Assembly (NCBI GenBank): GCA_947623175.1
Contig: CANQGK010000005.1
Coordinates: 39,702-103,701 of the forward strand
DNA from: an uncultured Clostridia bacterium
GTDB lineage: Bacteria > Bacillota > Clostridia > Oscillospirales > Acutalibacteraceae
DNA: 64,000 nucleotides
Direction of reading: 5' to 3'
Part shown: in pieces, positions 44,058 to 54,650 of the stretch
How positions within the stretch are numbered: the stretch's first letter is position 1
How the letters are laid out: each line of letters opens with the position of its first letter
The notes under the pieces: generated by a model
Told to the model about the DNA's origin: nothing
Database searches by the model: none
What the model saw: the letters and a program-made list of their open reading frames with translations, nothing else
Program-made: the position numbers and the translations under genes

Positions 44058-44456
44058 TTACCAAACGTAAGCGAGCACTTCGCCGCCTACATTGGCGCTG
44101 CGTGCAGCTTTGTCTGTCATTATACCTTTAGAGGTGGAAAGGATTGCTATACCAAGGCCTTTCATAACCTTAGGCATATCTTCTACATTGGTGTAGATAC
44201 GCAAGCCCGGCTTAGAAATTCTGCGGATACCGGTTATAGCCTGCGATTTGTTATGACCGTACTTCAAAGTAATATGAATTACGCCCTGCTTACCGTCTTC
44301 TTCAACGGTAAAGCTTGCGATGTAGCCCTCATCAAGCAGAATTTGCGCTATGGCCTTCTTAACCTTGGATGCGGGAACATCTACCGAATCATGCTTCGCT
44401 GAGGATGCGTTACGAATTCGTGTCAGCATATCAGCTATCGTATCGGTGATTTGCAT
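44058..44456 (-). CDS. rpsH: Ribosomal protein S8
   Basis: 30S protein of 132 aa: [46 protein letters not shown] and the C-terminal [38 protein letters not shown] precedes the ATG at 44456; the 12-residue upstream extension contains the ribosome site. Confidence 0.97.
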   Translation of the reverse strand: MQITDTIADMLTRIRNASSAKHDSVDVPASKVKKAIAQILLDEGYIASFTVEEDGKQGVIHITLKYGHNKSQAITGIRRISKPGLRIYTNVEDMPKVMKGLGIAILSTSKGIMTDKAARSANVGGEVLAYVW

Positions 44457-44504
44457 ACCGTAAACCTCCTTATCGTGACAGAAAACTGTCACCTTGTCTG
44501 TGCC

Positions 44505-44690
44505 TTACCAGCTGGCCTTCTTTACTCCGGGAATCTCGCCCTTGTAGGCAAGTTCTCTGAAGCATATACGGCAAATGCCGTACTTGCGAAGATAGGCGTG
44601 CGGGCGGCCGCAGATTTTACATCTGTTATACTCTCTTGTAGAAAACTTGGCAGGACGCGCCTGTTTCATTTTCATAGCGGTTTTAGCCAT
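44505..44690 (-). CDS. rpsN: Ribosomal protein S14, type Z
   Basis: 61-aa zinc-binding S14: [44 protein letters not shown]. The two CxxC pairs mark the zinc form; no zinc-independent paralogue is seen in the window. Confidence 0.98.
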   Translation of the reverse strand: MAKTAMKMKQARPAKFSTREYNRCKICGRPHAYLRKYGICRICFRELAYKGEIPGVKKASW

Positions 44691-44701
44691 AATACCTCTC
44701 C

Positions 44702-45241
44702 TTACTTCGCAAACGGAGCGCCCATCAAAGTCAGCAACTCGCGAGCTTCTTCGTCCGTTTTGGCCGTGGTAACGAAAATAATATCCATACCGCGAACCTT
44801 ATCGATTTTTTCATACTCAATTTCAGGGAAAATCAATTGCTCTTTTACGCCCATGGCATAATTGCCGCGGCCGTCAAAAGCGTTGGGATTGATACCCCTG
44901 AAGTCTCTTACTCGGGGGAGAGCCGCATTGAAAAGTCTTTCGATAAACTCATACATGCGCTCGCCTCTGAGCGTAACCTTTGCACCGATAGGCATACCTT
45001 CGCGCAATTTAAAGTTCGCAACGGATTTTTTTGCACGGCAGGGAACAGCCCTTTGACCGGTGATTTTTCCGAGGTCATTGATGATAGAATCTATAACCTT
45101 GGCGTTTTCCTTTGCCTCGCCGGCGCCTACGTTTATAACTACTTTTTCGAGCTTCGGAATCTGCATAACACTTTTATAGCCGAATTTTTTCATAAGTGCC
45201 GGCGCAACGGAAGCTTTATATTCATTAGCTAATGTTGACAT
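44702..45241 (-). CDS. rplE: Ribosomal protein L5
   Basis: 50S protein of 179 aa that binds 5S rRNA and the P-site t[71 protein letters not shown] and [31 protein letters not shown]. Coupled to rplX with an 18-nt gap. Confidence 0.98.
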   Translation of the reverse strand: MSTLANEYKASVAPALMKKFGYKSVMQIPKLEKVVINVGAGEAKENAKVIDSIINDLGKITGQRAVPCRAKKSVANFKLREGMPIGAKVTLRGERMYEFIERLFNAALPRVRDFRGINPNAFDGRGNYAMGVKEQLIFPEIEYEKIDKVRGMDIIFVTTAKTDEEARELLTLMGAPFAK

Positions 45242-45259
45242 TGTCAGTTCCTCCTACTC

Positions 45260-45583
45260 TTAAAAAGTTTCGCCGCACTTTTTGCATTGGCGGTCTTTTT
45301 TACCGTCCTCATAGAGCTTGGCGCCTACTCTGGTCGGCTTATTGCATTTGGGGCAAACAAGCTGTACCTTGGAAACATATACGGCGCTTTCGGTCTCGAT
45401 TATACCGGACGGATCGCCCGCCTTGCGAGGCTTTACATGCTTCTTTACCTTGTTGATACCCTCAACTATAACCTTACCCTCTTCGGGGCTGACCTCAAGA
45501 ACCTTGCCGGTTTTCTTGCGATCCTTTTTGTCTCCCGTACGGAGCATTACGATATCACCTGTTTTAATGTGAAGCTTACTCAT
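45260..45583 (-). CDS. rplX: Ribosomal protein L24
   Basis: 50S assembly initiator protein of 107 aa. The KOW motif HIKTGDIVMLRTGDKKDRKKTGKVLEVSPEEGKVIVEGINKVKKHVKP is followed by a Cys-rich tail, CPKCNKPTRVGAK...CKKCGETF, a zinc ribbon seen in a subset of L24 proteins. Confidence 0.98.
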   Translation of the reverse strand: MSKLHIKTGDIVMLRTGDKKDRKKTGKVLEVSPEEGKVIVEGINKVKKHVKPRKAGDPSGIIETESAVYVSKVQLVCPKCNKPTRVGAKLYEDGKKDRQCKKCGETF

Positions 45584-45599
45584 AAATTCTTACCTCCCA

Positions 45600-45968
45600 T
45601 TAAAGTACTTCCGGAGCAAGAGAAAGAATTTTGGTATAATCCTTCTCGCGCAGCTCACGGGCTACAGGCCCGAAAATACGGGTACCGCGGGGGTTTTTGT
45701 CATCACGGATGATAACTGCCGCATTTTCGTCAAATCTGATGTATGTGCCGTCATTGCGACGAAGGCCTTTGGCAGAACGAACTACAACGGCCTTAACAAC
45801 GTCGCCCTTCTTTACAGTACCGCCGGGAGCGGCCTTTTTAACAGAAGCTACGATAACGTCGCCAATGTTGGCATACCTCCTTCTGGAGCCTCCAAGAACG
45901 CGGATGCACATAATTTCTTTAGCACCGGTATTGTCGGCAACCTTGAGGTAACTCTGTTGTTGTATCAC
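45600..45968 (-). CDS. rplN: Ribosomal protein L14
   Basis: 50S protein of 122 aa: [46 protein letters not shown] and [28 protein letters not shown]. Standard spc position after rpsQ. Confidence 0.98.
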   Translation of the reverse strand: MIQQQSYLKVADNTGAKEIMCIRVLGGSRRRYANIGDVIVASVKKAAPGGTVKKGDVVKAVVVRSAKGLRRNDGTYIRFDENAAVIIRDDKNPRGTRIFGPVARELREKDYTKILSLAPEVL

Positions 45969-45988
45969 AGTGTTTTCCTCCTTGTAGA

Positions 45989-46246
45989 CTACTTAGCCTT
46001 TTCAATGATTTCAACCACGCGCCAATTTTTGTCCTTGGAGAGCGGTCTTGTTTCCATAATAAGAACTCTGTCGCCAATGCCGCAGATATTGTTCTCATCA
46101 TGTGCCTTAAACTTAATGGTCTTTTTAATAATCTTCTTGTAGAGCGGATGCTTTACGTTGTCCTCGATAGCAACAACAACGGTTTTATCCATTTTATCGC
46201 TTACGACTTTGCCCACTCTTGTCTTACGAAGGTTTCTTTCGCTCAT
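45989..46246 (-). CDS. rpsQ: Ribosomal protein S17
   Basis: 30S protein of 85 aa: [83 protein letters not shown] is 9 nt before the ATG at 46246, so the GTG one codon upstream is not used. Confidence 0.97.
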   Translation of the reverse strand: MSERNLRKTRVGKVVSDKMDKTVVVAIEDNVKHPLYKKIIKKTIKFKAHDENNICGIGDRVLIMETRPLSKDKNWRVVEIIEKAK

Positions 46247-46264
46247 CACGGCTTACCTCCCCTT

Positions 46265-46471
46265 TCAAGCGTTAGCGCTGTCTTTGATCTCGGTCTCGCG
46301 AATAACGGTCTTAACGCGGGCGATATCCTTTTTGACAGCAACGATACGCATCGGGTTTTCGAGCTGGTTAATGGCCAATTGGAAACGCAGCTTATACAAT
46401 TCGTCCTTAAGGTCTTCCAGCTTTTTGTTGAGCTCGGATAAATTCAATTCTCTGATTTCCTTTGCATTCAT
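46265..46471 (-). CDS. rpmC: Ribosomal protein L29
   Basis: 68-aa 50S protein: [59 protein letters not shown]. Its ATG shares one base with the rplP stop, so translation is coupled. Confidence 0.98.
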   Translation of the reverse strand: MNAKEIRELNLSELNKKLEDLKDELYKLRFQLAINQLENPMRIVAVKKDIARVKTVIRETEIKDSANA

Positions 46472-46896
46472 TACTGCTCACCACCCATTTCCTGCTTAGT
46501 TACAAACTTACACTTAATAGGAAGCTTGTTTGCGGCGAGACGCATAGCTTCACGAGCTAAATCCTCGCTTACTCCGCCGATTTCGAACATTACACGACCG
46601 GGTTTAACAACAGATACCCAATATTCGGGTGAACCTTTACCGGAACCCATTCGGGTTTCCGCCGGCTTCTCCGTGATAGGCTTATCGGGGAAAATTTTGA
46701 TCCAAACCTTACCGCCACGCTTAATATAACGCGTCATAGCGATACGGGCAGCCTCTATCTGATTAGAGGTTATCCACGCCGGCTCCAAAGCCTGAAGACC
46801 GTACTCGCCATGGGTTACGGTATTGCCCCTGAGGGCCTTACCCGTAAGACGTCCGCGGTGTACTCTGCGGTACTTTACACGCTTAGGCATTAACAT
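46471..46896 (-). CDS. rplP: Ribosomal protein L16
   Basis: 50S protein of 141 aa near the A-site t[94 protein letters not shown] is unmistakable. GGAGG is 9 nt before the ATG at 46896, which shares one base with the rpsC stop. Confidence 0.98.
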   Translation of the reverse strand: MLMPKRVKYRRVHRGRLTGKALRGNTVTHGEYGLQALEPAWITSNQIEAARIAMTRYIKRGGKVWIKIFPDKPITEKPAETRMGSGKGSPEYWVSVVKPGRVMFEIGGVSEDLAREAMRLAANKLPIKCKFVTKQEMGGEQ

Positions 46897-47561
46897 TAGC
46901 GGGAGCCTCCTTCCTTTTTACGACTGCGATTGTCGGAAAGAACCTCACCCTTGTAAATCCAAACCTTAACGCCTAATTTACCGTAGGTTGTATCGGCCTC
47001 CGCAAAGCCGTAATCGATATCGGCTCTGAGAGTCTGAAGCGGGATGGTTCCTTCGCGATACTGCTCACTTCTTGCGATTTCGGCGCCGCCGAGACGACCC
47101 GAAACCTGAGTTTTGATACCCTTTACGCCAAGACGCATGGCTCTGCCTATGGCAAGCTTCATAGCGCGGCGGAAGGAAATACGCTTTTCAAGCTGAATAG
47201 CAATATTTTCAGCTACAAGCTGAGCATTTGTGTCGGGGCTCTTGATTTCAACAATGTTGATAACAACTGTCTTGCCGAGCATTTTCTGGCAGGTCTCGCG
47301 AAGCTTTTCGATTTCGCTTCCGTTACGGCCGATAACCATACCGGGCTTTGCACAGTGTATATGGAGTCTGACACGCTTGTCATCACGTTCGATTTCAATT
47401 TTTGCAATACCTGCGGCATTGAGTGTTTTCTTCAGGTATTTACGGAGGTTGTAGTCCTCAACCAATGTATCGCCAAAAGCGCTGTCATTGACAAACCAAC
47501 GTGAGTCCCAGTTTTTAATTATGCCCACACGCATACCGTGGGGATTAACCTTCTGGCCCAT
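46896..47561 (-). CDS. rpsC: Ribosomal protein S3
   Basis: 30S protein of 221 aa at the mRNA entry site. [22 protein letters not shown] opens it, the KH domain contains [23 protein letters not shown], and the C-terminal half has [45 protein letters not shown]. Confidence 0.98.
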   Translation of the reverse strand: MGQKVNPHGMRVGIIKNWDSRWFVNDSAFGDTLVEDYNLRKYLKKTLNAAGIAKIEIERDDKRVRLHIHCAKPGMVIGRNGSEIEKLRETCQKMLGKTVVINIVEIKSPDTNAQLVAENIAIQLEKRISFRRAMKLAIGRAMRLGVKGIKTQVSGRLGGAEIARSEQYREGTIPLQTLRADIDYGFAEADTTYGKLGVKVWIYKGEVLSDNRSRKKEGGSR

Positions 47562-47574
47562 TATTTAACCTCCT

Positions 47575-47913
47575 TTAGATTTCGCGTTCTTTAAGAACGA
47601 TTGTCATATGGCTTGTTCTCTTTAAAATGCGGTGCGCTCTGCCGTGATCCTTCGGACGAATTCTTTTAAGAGTAGGTCCGGGGCATACAAAGCACTCTGC
47701 AACGTAAAGGCGTGAAACATCCATATTATGATTGTTTTCGGCATTTGCTATAGCTGATGCTAAAAGCTTTTCCAAATACTCGCAAGCGGATTTAGGAGTA
47801 AACTTGAGAATAGCCATAGCTTTGTCGGCATCTTGATTACGGATTAAATCCATAACGATCTTCACCTTGCGGGGTGAGATACGGGCATATTTAAGTATAG
47901 CCCTTGCTTCCAT
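47575..47913 (-). CDS. rplV: Ribosomal protein L22
   Basis: 50S protein of 112 aa lining the exit tunnel: [62 protein letters not shown] and [29 protein letters not shown]. Confidence 0.98.
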   Translation of the reverse strand: MEARAILKYARISPRKVKIVMDLIRNQDADKAMAILKFTPKSACEYLEKLLASAIANAENNHNMDVSRLYVAECFVCPGPTLKRIRPKDHGRAHRILKRTSHMTIVLKEREI

Positions 47914-47936
47914 AGTTAAACTCTCCTTTCAGCCGC

Positions 47937-48212
47937 TTACTTACCGCTGGTTTTAGAACCTGCGTGGCCTTTAAATGTTCTTGTCGGCGCAAATTCGCCG
48001 AGCTTATGACCGACCATATCCTCAGTAACGTAAACCGGAACATGTTTACGACCGTCATGAACCGCAAATGTGTGTCCGACGAAATCGGGGAATATGGTTG
48101 ATGAGCGGCTCCAGGTTTTGAGTATGCGCTTTTCGCCGGCTGCATTCATTTCTTTGACTCTTTTAAGCAATACGGGTTGCACATAAGGGCCTTTTTTAAC
48201 GCTTCTTCCCAT
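47937..48212 (-). CDS. rpsS: Ribosomal protein S19
   Basis: 30S head protein of 91 aa: [78 protein letters not shown]. Standard S10 operon position. Confidence 0.98.
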   Translation of the reverse strand: MGRSVKKGPYVQPVLLKRVKEMNAAGEKRILKTWSRSSTIFPDFVGHTFAVHDGRKHVPVYVTEDMVGHKLGEFAPTRTFKGHAGSKTSGK

Positions 48213-48234
48213 GATCTAATCTCCTTTCGTCGTC

Positions 48235-49062
48235 TTATTTACGGCGCTTCACGATATACTTATCGGAAGCCTTGTTCTTTTGACGTGTTTTATAACCGAG
48301 GGTGGGCTTGCCCCACGGAGTAACAGGGCCCGGACGACCGATCGGGGATTTACCCTCACCGCCGCCGTGCGGGTGATCGCACGGGTTCATAACCGAACCG
48401 CGAACCGTAGGTCTCCAACCCATATGGCGCTTACGACCGGCTTTGCCGTAGTTCACGTTGGCATGCTCCGGATTGGAAACGGTGCCGATTGTCGCCATAC
48501 ATTTTGCGGGAACGTTGCGAAGCTCGCCCGAGGGCAAACGAAGCAGAGCCATACCGTTTTCCTTAGCCATAAGCTGTGCCATATTGCCGGCGGAACGGGC
48601 AAGCTGAGCGCCCTTGCCGGGGTAAAGCTCGATATTGTGAATAAATGTACCCACGGGAATGTTGTTGAGCGGCAAAGCGTTTCCGGGCTTAATATCGGCG
48701 TCCGGTCCGCTTACTATCGTGTCGCCGACCTTGAGCTCCTGCGGAGCTATGATATAGCGCTTTTCGCCGTCCTCATACTGTACGAGGGCGATAAATGCGG
48801 AACGGTTGGGATCGTATTCGAGAGTAAGAACGGTAGCGGGAACTCCGAAACGCTCTCTCTTAAAATCGATAATTCTGTATTTTCTGCGGTTGCCGCCGCC
48901 TCTGTGGCGAACGGTAATTCTGCCGTAGCTGTTTCTGCCGGCATTTTTCTTAATAGCTGTAAGCAAACTTCTTTCGGGCGCTACCTTTGAAAGCTCGGAA
49001 TAATCCATCGTAGTCATATTGCGGCGACCGTTGGAAGTAGGCTTATAATGTTTTATAGCCAT
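48235..49062 (-). CDS. rplB: Ribosomal protein L2
   Basis: 50S protein of 275 aa near the peptidyl-transferase centre. [62 protein letters not shown] and [46 protein letters not shown] are all present. Confidence 0.98.
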   Translation of the reverse strand: MAIKHYKPTSNGRRNMTTMDYSELSKVAPERSLLTAIKKNAGRNSYGRITVRHRGGGNRRKYRIIDFKRERFGVPATVLTLEYDPNRSAFIALVQYEDGEKRYIIAPQELKVGDTIVSGPDADIKPGNALPLNNIPVGTFIHNIELYPGKGAQLARSAGNMAQLMAKENGMALLRLPSGELRNVPAKCMATIGTVSNPEHANVNYGKAGRKRHMGWRPTVRGSVMNPCDHPHGGGEGKSPIGRPGPVTPWGKPTLGYKTRQKNKASDKYIVKRRK

Positions 49063-49144
49063 TTGAATTTCACTCTCCTATTTTGGCTTAGCGAAGCCGT
49101 AGGGCTTCATACATCACCGAAATCAGTGATAACCTCTGTAAAAA

Positions 49145-49438
49145 TTACATCAGACCGTCGAAGAACTCGATCGACTTGGAATCGGGCTTTAAGGTTACTA
49201 TAGCCTTTTTCCAGGAAGACGTATAGCCGCTGTAACGGCCCATACGCTTCATCTTGCCGCGAATGTTAACGGTGTTTACCTTTGCAACCTTTACCTTAAA
49301 AAGCTTTTCGACTGCGTCTGCAATCTCAATCTTGTTAGCGTCCTTAGCTACCTTAAAGGTGTATTTCTTGACGGCGATGCCGTACATACTCTTTTCGGTA
49401 ATTACCGGAGCAATAATGATATCCTGTGCGATTTTCAT
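49145..49438 (-). CDS. rplW: Ribosomal protein L23
   Basis: 50S protein of 97 aa at the tunnel exit, docking site for trigger factor and [69 protein letters not shown]. The ATG shares one base with the rplD stop. Confidence 0.98.
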   Translation of the reverse strand: MKIAQDIIIAPVITEKSMYGIAVKKYTFKVAKDANKIEIADAVEKLFKVKVAKVNTVNIRGKMKRMGRYSGYTSSWKKAIVTLKPDSKSIEFFDGLM

Positions 49439-50061
49439 TATGCATACACCTCCTCGATTTTAGCTGCGGCGTCCTTAACGATAATCAGCGTATCGGCGTT
49501 GATAATATCGTAAGGATTGATCGTATTTACCTGAGCGGATTTGGCTCCCGCAATATTTGCGATGCTCTTAACCGCAAAGGCGTTGTTATCACCGAGCACG
49601 ATAAGCGCTTTTTTGCCGGCGCCTATCGCCTTTAAGCAATCGGCGACCGTTTTGGTCTTGTAAGCCTCGAGCTTTAATTCTTCAAGAACTATTAAATCGC
49701 CCGAAAGCACCTTATCCGACAGAGCGGACTTAAGCGCCAATCTCCTTACCTTTTTATTAAGGCTGTAAGAGTAATCGCGCGGCTTGGGTGCGTGAACAAT
49801 ACCGCCATGTCTCCATTGGGGCGCTCTCGTAGAGCCCTGTCTTGCATGGCCTGTACCCTTTTGTCTCCAGGGCTTTTTACCGCCGCCGGAAACCTCGGTA
49901 CGAGTAAGAGTGGATTGTGTGCCCTGACGCTGATTTGCAAGGTAGTTTACAACCGCCATATGCATAACCGCGGCGTTAGGCGTAATTCCGAATACGGCGT
50001 CGCTTAATGTGATTTCACCGACATTATTGCCCGCCATATCAAGTACTGCAATATTAGGCAT
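49438..50061 (-). CDS. rplD: Ribosomal protein L4
   Basis: 50S protein of 207 aa. The tunnel loop [73 protein letters not shown] is clear. In enterobacteria L4 autoregulates the S10 operon; no equivalent regulation can be claimed here. Confidence 0.98.
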   Translation of the reverse strand: MPNIAVLDMAGNNVGEITLSDAVFGITPNAAVMHMAVVNYLANQRQGTQSTLTRTEVSGGGKKPWRQKGTGHARQGSTRAPQWRHGGIVHAPKPRDYSYSLNKKVRRLALKSALSDKVLSGDLIVLEELKLEAYKTKTVADCLKAIGAGKKALIVLGDNNAFAVKSIANIAGAKSAQVNTINPYDIINADTLIIVKDAAAKIEEVYA

Positions 50062-50081
50062 AATTCAAAACACTCCTTCCC

Positions 50082-50714
50082 TTAAGCTTTAACGCTGTCG
50101 AAAAGAACAACGATTCCGCCTTTGGGACCGGGAACGGCGCCCTTAACAGCAATAAGATTCTTTTCTGCGTCTACCTTAACTACACTCAGGTTCTGAACGG
50201 TTACGCGCTCATTACCGAGATGTCCTGCCATTTTTTTGCCCTTGAATACTCTTGAAGGGCTGGAGCAGGCGCCGAGCGAACCGCCGTGGCGGTGTACCGG
50301 ACCTGTACCGTGCGACTCCTTAAGACGACCGAAGTTCCAGCGCTTAATGGTGCCGGCATAGCCTTTACCTTTGGAAGTGCCTCTTACGTCAACGGCGTCG
50401 CCTTCGGCAAAGACGTCTGCCTTGATGATATCGCCCACGTTCATGTTCGAGGTATCCTCAAAGCGGAACTCGCGAAGCACCTTTTTAGGCGCAACGTCGC
50501 CCTTTGCGAAATGGCCCTTAGCGGGCTTGTTTACCTTGGAAGCCTTAAGATCGCCGTAGCCGATCTGTACCGCTTCGTAGCCGTCGTTCTCGGTCGTTTT
50601 CTTCTGTGAGATAACACAGGGGCCTGCTTCGATTACAGTAACCGGAACAACGTTTCCGTTTGCGTCAAAAAGCTGAGTCATACCGAGCTTTTTGCCGACA
50701 ATTCCTTTTTTCAT
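50082..50714 (-). CDS. rplC: Ribosomal protein L3
   Basis: 50S assembly protein of 210 aa: [40 protein letters not shown] and [48 protein letters not shown]. It lies 81 nt after rpsJ. Confidence 0.98.
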   Translation of the reverse strand: MKKGIVGKKLGMTQLFDANGNVVPVTVIEAGPCVISQKKTTENDGYEAVQIGYGDLKASKVNKPAKGHFAKGDVAPKKVLREFRFEDTSNMNVGDIIKADVFAEGDAVDVRGTSKGKGYAGTIKRWNFGRLKESHGTGPVHRHGGSLGACSSPSRVFKGKKMAGHLGNERVTVQNLSVVKVDAEKNLIAVKGAVPGPKGGIVVLFDSVKA

Positions 50715-50795
50715 AAAGTTTTCCTCCTTTGGTTATTGGTTGGTTTGCACCAACATGACCTCGCGTGTCGAACCGCAAACCTTAATATATAAATA

Positions 50796-51107
50796 TTAAA
50801 GCTTGATTTCGATTTCGACACCGGCGGGGAGCTCAAGGCCCGTCAAAGCCTCAACCGTTTTGTTGGAAGGTCTTATAACGTCGATGAGTCTTTTGTGCGT
50901 CCGCATTTCGAACTGCTCGCGGCTGTCCTTATACTTGTGAACGGCACGCAGAATTGTTACGATCTCTTTTTCGGTAGGGAGCGGAACGGGCCCCGATACC
51001 CTTGCGCCTGTACGTTTAGCGGTTTCCACTATTTTTTCAGCGGACTGGTCTACAAGTGCATGGTCGTAACCTTTGATTCTGATACGGATTTTTTCTTTCA
51101 CTGCCAT
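50796..51107 (-). CDS. rpsJ: Ribosomal protein S10 (NusE)
   Basis: 30S protein of 103 aa, also an antitermination partner of Nus[74 protein letters not shown]. It is the first gene of the cluster, behind a strong GGAGGC ribosome site and a 300-nt leader. Confidence 0.98.
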   Translation of the reverse strand: MAVKEKIRIRIKGYDHALVDQSAEKIVETAKRTGARVSGPVPLPTEKEIVTILRAVHKYKDSREQFEMRTHKRLIDVIRPSNKTVEALTGLELPAGVEIEIKL

Positions 51108-51408
51108 GTGAGATTCGCCTCCTTAATTAGTTGGCGGGCAAAACTTACAACGCGCCGTGTGTTTCTTCACGGTACATTATAAAACCGGTACTGGCTGGGG
51201 TCACAGTCAATTCCGGACAGCGAATCGCTTCGCCGTTGCACATAAGGGTCGCAAGTTTCCCTTTTGTACTCCTGTTCTTTCGCCCGGTTTAAAATCGGAC
51301 ATACTCCGCGGAAATTTCCCCGTTCGTGACGGGCCACCTCCCGCATCAACGCATGTTTTGCGTGATTTTTTTAAAAACCACACCAAATGCCGCATTTTTA
51401 CAGCGTGC
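51108..51408 (-). promoter_or_regulatory. Long 5' leader of the S10 operon
   Basis: The 300 nt between the predicted start site and rpsJ hold no credible gene. The minus strand has several short stems, such as CCCGTCACGAACGGG near 51328 and TCCGCGGA-like repeats, which may form a regulatory leader. No known r-protein binding motif was recognised. Confidence 0.4.
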
Positions 51409-51414
51409 TTATGT

Positions 51415-51443
51415 ATAATAACACACTTGATTTGAAATTGCAA
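51415..51443 (-). promoter_or_regulatory. Promoter of the S10-spc-alpha cluster
   Basis: Minus-strand TTGCAA, 17 nt, TATTAT. The start would lie about 300 nt upstream of rpsJ. It is the best match in the 470-nt gap. Confidence 0.6.
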
Positions 51444-51473
51444 GCTTTTTTTCACAAATTTGCAAATTTTCGG

Positions 51474-51513
51474 TAAAAATCGGAAAACCGCGGCAAATAA
51501 ACGCTGCCGCGGT
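51474..51513 (-). terminator. Terminator after fba
   Basis: ACCGCGGCA pairs with TGCCGCGGT, followed on the minus strand by TTTTCCGATTTTT. It isolates fba from the ribosomal cluster. Confidence 0.7.
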
Positions 51514-51578
51514 CCTCGCACCGTATATAATATATAATGTATTACAATATAAATATATAGTTTTAAGCTTTTAAAAAA

Positions 51579-52442
51579 TCAAGCCTTGCCCACCGAACCG
51601 AAAAGCTCCATTTTTTCCTTAACGGTAGCCTTTATTGCGGCGGTACCGTCCGCCAAAAGCTTACGCGGGTCGAAGCCCTTGCCCTGCAAGTCCTTACCCG
51701 CCTCGATATATTTACGGGTAGCGGCGGCAAAAGCCAGCTGACATTCGGTATTAACGTTGATTTTGGAAACGCCGAGCGAAATGGCCTTTTTGATCATATC
51801 ATCGGGAATGCCCGTACCGCCGTGAAGCACCAACGGCATAGTGCCCGTAAGCTTTTGAATTTCGGCGAGGGTATCGAAGCTGAGCCCCGCCCAATTCTCG
51901 GGATATTTGCCATGGATGTTGCCTATACCGGCGGCAAGCATCGTAACGCCCAGATCGGCGATCATTTTGCATTCGTTGGGATCGGCAACCTCGCCGCCGC
52001 CGATAACGCCGTCTTCCTCACCGCCGATAGCGCCTACTTCCGCCTCGATGGAAAGGCCCTTTTCATTGCAAACGGCTACCAATTCCTTGGTTTTTTCGAT
52101 ATTTTCTTCAATAGGGTAATGCGAACCGTCAAACATTACGGAGGAGAAGCCTGCCTCGATACAGGCCTTTGCGCCCTCGTAGCTGCCGTGGTCGAGATGA
52201 AGGGCAACCGGAACGGTAATGCCGAGCTCGTTTATCATGCCCTTTACCATGCCTACGACCGTGGTGTAGCCGCACATATATTTGCCCGCGCCCTCCGACA
52301 CGCCTAAAATCACAGGCGATTTAAGCTCCTCGGCGGTTTGAAGAATAGCCTTGGTCCATTCAAGGTTGTTGATGTTAAATTGGCCTACGGCGTATTTGCC
52401 GGCCTTTGCTTTGGTAAGCATTTCTTTTGCTGAAACTAACAT
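51579..52442 (-). CDS. fba: Class II fructose-bisphosphate aldolase
   Basis: Zinc-dependent aldolase of glycolysis and gluconeogenesis (FBP to DHAP and G3P). The 287-aa protein has VPVALHLDHGSYEGAKACIEAGFSSVMFDGSHYPIEENIEKTKELV, with the zinc His and catalytic Asp, EAEVGAIGGEEDGVIGGGEVADP, GIGNIHGKYP, and LVLHGGTGIPDDMIKKAISLGVSKINVNTE for the phosphate site. GGAGG precedes the ATG at 52442; the 13-residue extension contains the ribosome site. Gatyl/tagatose-type class IIA aldolases are close relatives, so the sugar specificity is likely but not certain. Confidence 0.93.
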   Translation of the reverse strand: MLVSAKEMLTKAKAGKYAVGQFNINNLEWTKAILQTAEELKSPVILGVSEGAGKYMCGYTTVVGMVKGMINELGITVPVALHLDHGSYEGAKACIEAGFSSVMFDGSHYPIEENIEKTKELVAVCNEKGLSIEAEVGAIGGEEDGVIGGGEVADPNECKMIADLGVTMLAAGIGNIHGKYPENWAGLSFDTLAEIQKLTGTMPLVLHGGTGIPDDMIKKAISLGVSKINVNTECQLAFAAATRKYIEAGKDLQGKGFDPRKLLADGTAAIKATVKEKMELFGSVGKA

Positions 52443-52640
52443 ACTGTAAGTTCCTCCGTCCGTAATATTTTTTGACCGCAAAGATCAAAATTCACAAGTA
52501 CTATTTTATCATAAAAAGCGGTAGGTTGCATAGCTTTTTTTGAATATTTTTACTTTTTTGAAAAATTTCGGCACAAAAACCAAAATCTTTTATTTAAAGC
52601 GGGGGCAAATATAGCGATTTATGCCTAACGGCGCAAAGGC

Positions 52641-54041
52641 TTATTTCATAAATTCATACATTGCGCGGTAGCACATATAAATATCAAGCTTCGCGGTTGT
52701 TTCAAAGGGAGCGTGCATCGAAAGTACGGGTACGCCCAAATCCACAACGTCTACGCCCATATTCGCTATAAACATCGCAACCGTTCCGCCGCCGCCGAGG
52801 TCTACCCTGCCGAGCTCTCCGCTCTGCCAGATTATTCCGGCGTTATCGAGCATATTTCTGATCCGAGCCACGTATTCCGCCGATGCGTCCGAGGTGCCGG
52901 ATTTTCCGCGCGCACCGGTATACTTTGTGACAACGACGCCGTAATTTAAGAAGGAGGCGTTTCTGCGCTCCATAACGTCCTGGAAGGTGGGATCGGTTCC
53001 GGCGTTAACGTCGGCGGACAGACATTTTGAATTTCTGAGAGCTACGGTACCGTCGCCGCCCTGCATTTCGGCAAGATCGCCTATAACGTACCGCAGAAAA
53101 TCGGACTCGAGACCGGTATTTCCGACGGAGCCTATTTCTTCCTTGTCGGCGAGTATTGCAAGCGCGGTTTTTTCGGGAGCGTTAACCTCCATAATCGCGG
53201 TGAGCGCGGGATATGCGCAAACTCGATCGTCCTGACCGTAAGCGCCCACCATCGAGCGGTCGATACCGATATCGCAGGCCTTGACGGCGGGCACCAATTC
53301 GAGCTCCGCCGAGAGAAAATCCGATTCGGTAATGCCGTACTTTTCGTTAAATAATTTCAAAACGTTAAGCTTTACAAGCTCGCTGCCCTTATCCGACTTA
53401 AACGGATGACTTCCTATAAGCACGTTAAGCTCCTCGCCCTTGATGCCTTCGTTCAGAGTACGCTTTAACTGCTCCTGCGAAAGGTGAGGCAGCAGGTCGT
53501 TTATGACAAATTTCGGCTCGTCGTCGTTTTCGCCTATCGATACTTCCTTCACACTGCCGTCCTTAAGAGCAAAAACCCCGTGCAGCGCCAAAGGTATGGC
53601 GGTCCATTGATATTTCTTTATTCCGCCGTAATAATGGGTTTTAAAGAGGGCGAGCTCGATATCCTCGTAAAGCGGATTGGGCTTTAAATCGAGCCTCGGA
53701 GAGTCTATATGCGCCGCGGTTATGTTGACGCCGTTTTCCACGGGTTCTTTGCCTATTACCGCAAACGCCGCCGTCTTGCCGCGGTTGTTTATATAAACCC
53801 GGTCGCCGACATTGTACTTTTTATTGCGTTCGAATTTCACAAAACCGTTTTCTTCCGCCAATTTTACGGCGGTCTTTACGGCTTCGCGCTCGGTTTTTGC
53901 AGAATTTAAAAACGCCTTGTATTTTTCACAGTAAGCGTCGCATTCCGCCAGAGTTTTTTCGTCGGCAGCGAGTCTGCCGTTTTTACGCGTGTTAAAAAGC
54001 TTTTCCTTTAAAATTTCTGCATTTGTTTTTTCTTCTGACAT
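52641..54041 (-). CDS. M18-family aspartyl aminopeptidase
   Basis: Cytoplasmic dodecameric dinuclear-zinc exopeptidase that removes acidic N-terminal residues from peptides. The 466-aa protein carries ITAAHIDSPRLDLKPNPLYED (first metal His and Asp), ILADKEEIGSVGNTGLESDF (catalytic and metal Glu), and LSMHAPFETTAKLDIYMCYRAM at the end (last His). AAAAGGAG precedes the ATG at 54041 by 9 nt, so the first six track residues are dropped. It is in a minus-strand run with coaE, the Sua5 gene, prfA and DUF951, gaps being 24 nt or less or overlapping. Confidence 0.93.
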   Translation of the reverse strand: MSEEKTNAEILKEKLFNTRKNGRLAADEKTLAECDAYCEKYKAFLNSAKTEREAVKTAVKLAEENGFVKFERNKKYNVGDRVYINNRGKTAAFAVIGKEPVENGVNITAAHIDSPRLDLKPNPLYEDIELALFKTHYYGGIKKYQWTAIPLALHGVFALKDGSVKEVSIGENDDEPKFVINDLLPHLSQEQLKRTLNEGIKGEELNVLIGSHPFKSDKGSELVKLNVLKLFNEKYGITESDFLSAELELVPAVKACDIGIDRSMVGAYGQDDRVCAYPALTAIMEVNAPEKTALAILADKEEIGSVGNTGLESDFLRYVIGDLAEMQGGDGTVALRNSKCLSADVNAGTDPTFQDVMERRNASFLNYGVVVTKYTGARGKSGTSDASAEYVARIRNMLDNAGIIWQSGELGRVDLGGGGTVAMFIANMGVDVVDLGVPVLSMHAPFETTAKLDIYMCYRAMYEFMK

Positions 54042-54065
54042 ATATATTCTCCTTTTCAAGTAATA

Positions 54066-54650
54066 TTAAATTTTTCCCGTAATATGCGAGATTATTTTTT
54101 CAAATTCCGTAACAAAATTTCCTTCTTCGCCGTTGTTGTAAATTATATAATCGGCGTTTTGCCTGTAAAACTCATCGGTTTTTCCGGCGTTTATCCGCAG
54201 CATTGCCGCCTCCTTGTCGATGCCGTCGCGCGCGCAAATTCTCGCAAGCCGTATTTCCTTATCCGCCAAAACGGCTATTACGGCGTCGCAAAGGGTATTT
54301 ACGCCGCTTTCAAACAGGGTTGGAGCGTCGAGCAAAACCCTCGGAGAATTAAGCTCGGCTTTGAGCGCCGTTACAATGTGCGGCAAAACGGTTTTGTTCA
54401 AAAGCTCGGTGTTTTCTTTGGTCGAAAAGGCGATTTCGGCAAGCGCTTTGCGATTTAATTCGCCGTCTTTATGCAAAATTCCGCCGCCGAAAACCGAAAC
54501 CAACGCCTCGTAGCCCGCGGTGCCCTTTTCGGTTTCGGCGTGCGCCAATTTGTCGCAGTCTATAACCTTAAATCCGGCTTTTGCCGCGGTCAGCGCCGCC
54601 CTGCTTTTGCCGGCGCCGGTAGGACCGGTAAGACCTATAATCATACTCAT
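54066..54650 (-). CDS. coaE: Dephospho-CoA kinase
   Basis: Last step of CoA synthesis: phosphorylates the ribose 3'-OH of dephospho-CoA. The 194-aa protein starts MSMIIGLTGPTGAGKSRAALTAA (Walker A), then VIDCDKLAH with the catalytic Asp, and VVVDAPTLFESG-like VLLDAPTLFESGVNTLCDAVIAVLADKEIRLARICARDGIDKEAAMLRI. It overlaps the Sua5 stop by 4 nt (ATGA), indicating coupling. Confidence 0.95.
   Translation of the reverse strand: MSMIIGLTGPTGAGKSRAALTAAKAGFKVIDCDKLAHAETEKGTAGYEALVSVFGGGILHKDGELNRKALAEIAFSTKENTELLNKTVLPHIVTALKAELNSPRVLLDAPTLFESGVNTLCDAVIAVLADKEIRLARICARDGIDKEAAMLRINAGKTDEFYRQNADYIIYNNGEEGNFVTEFEKIISHITGKI

Noticed and set aside
51167-51521. Small minus-strand ORFs before rpsJ
   Set aside because: No ribosome sites, no similarity to known leader peptides, and they overlap the S10 leader and promoter.
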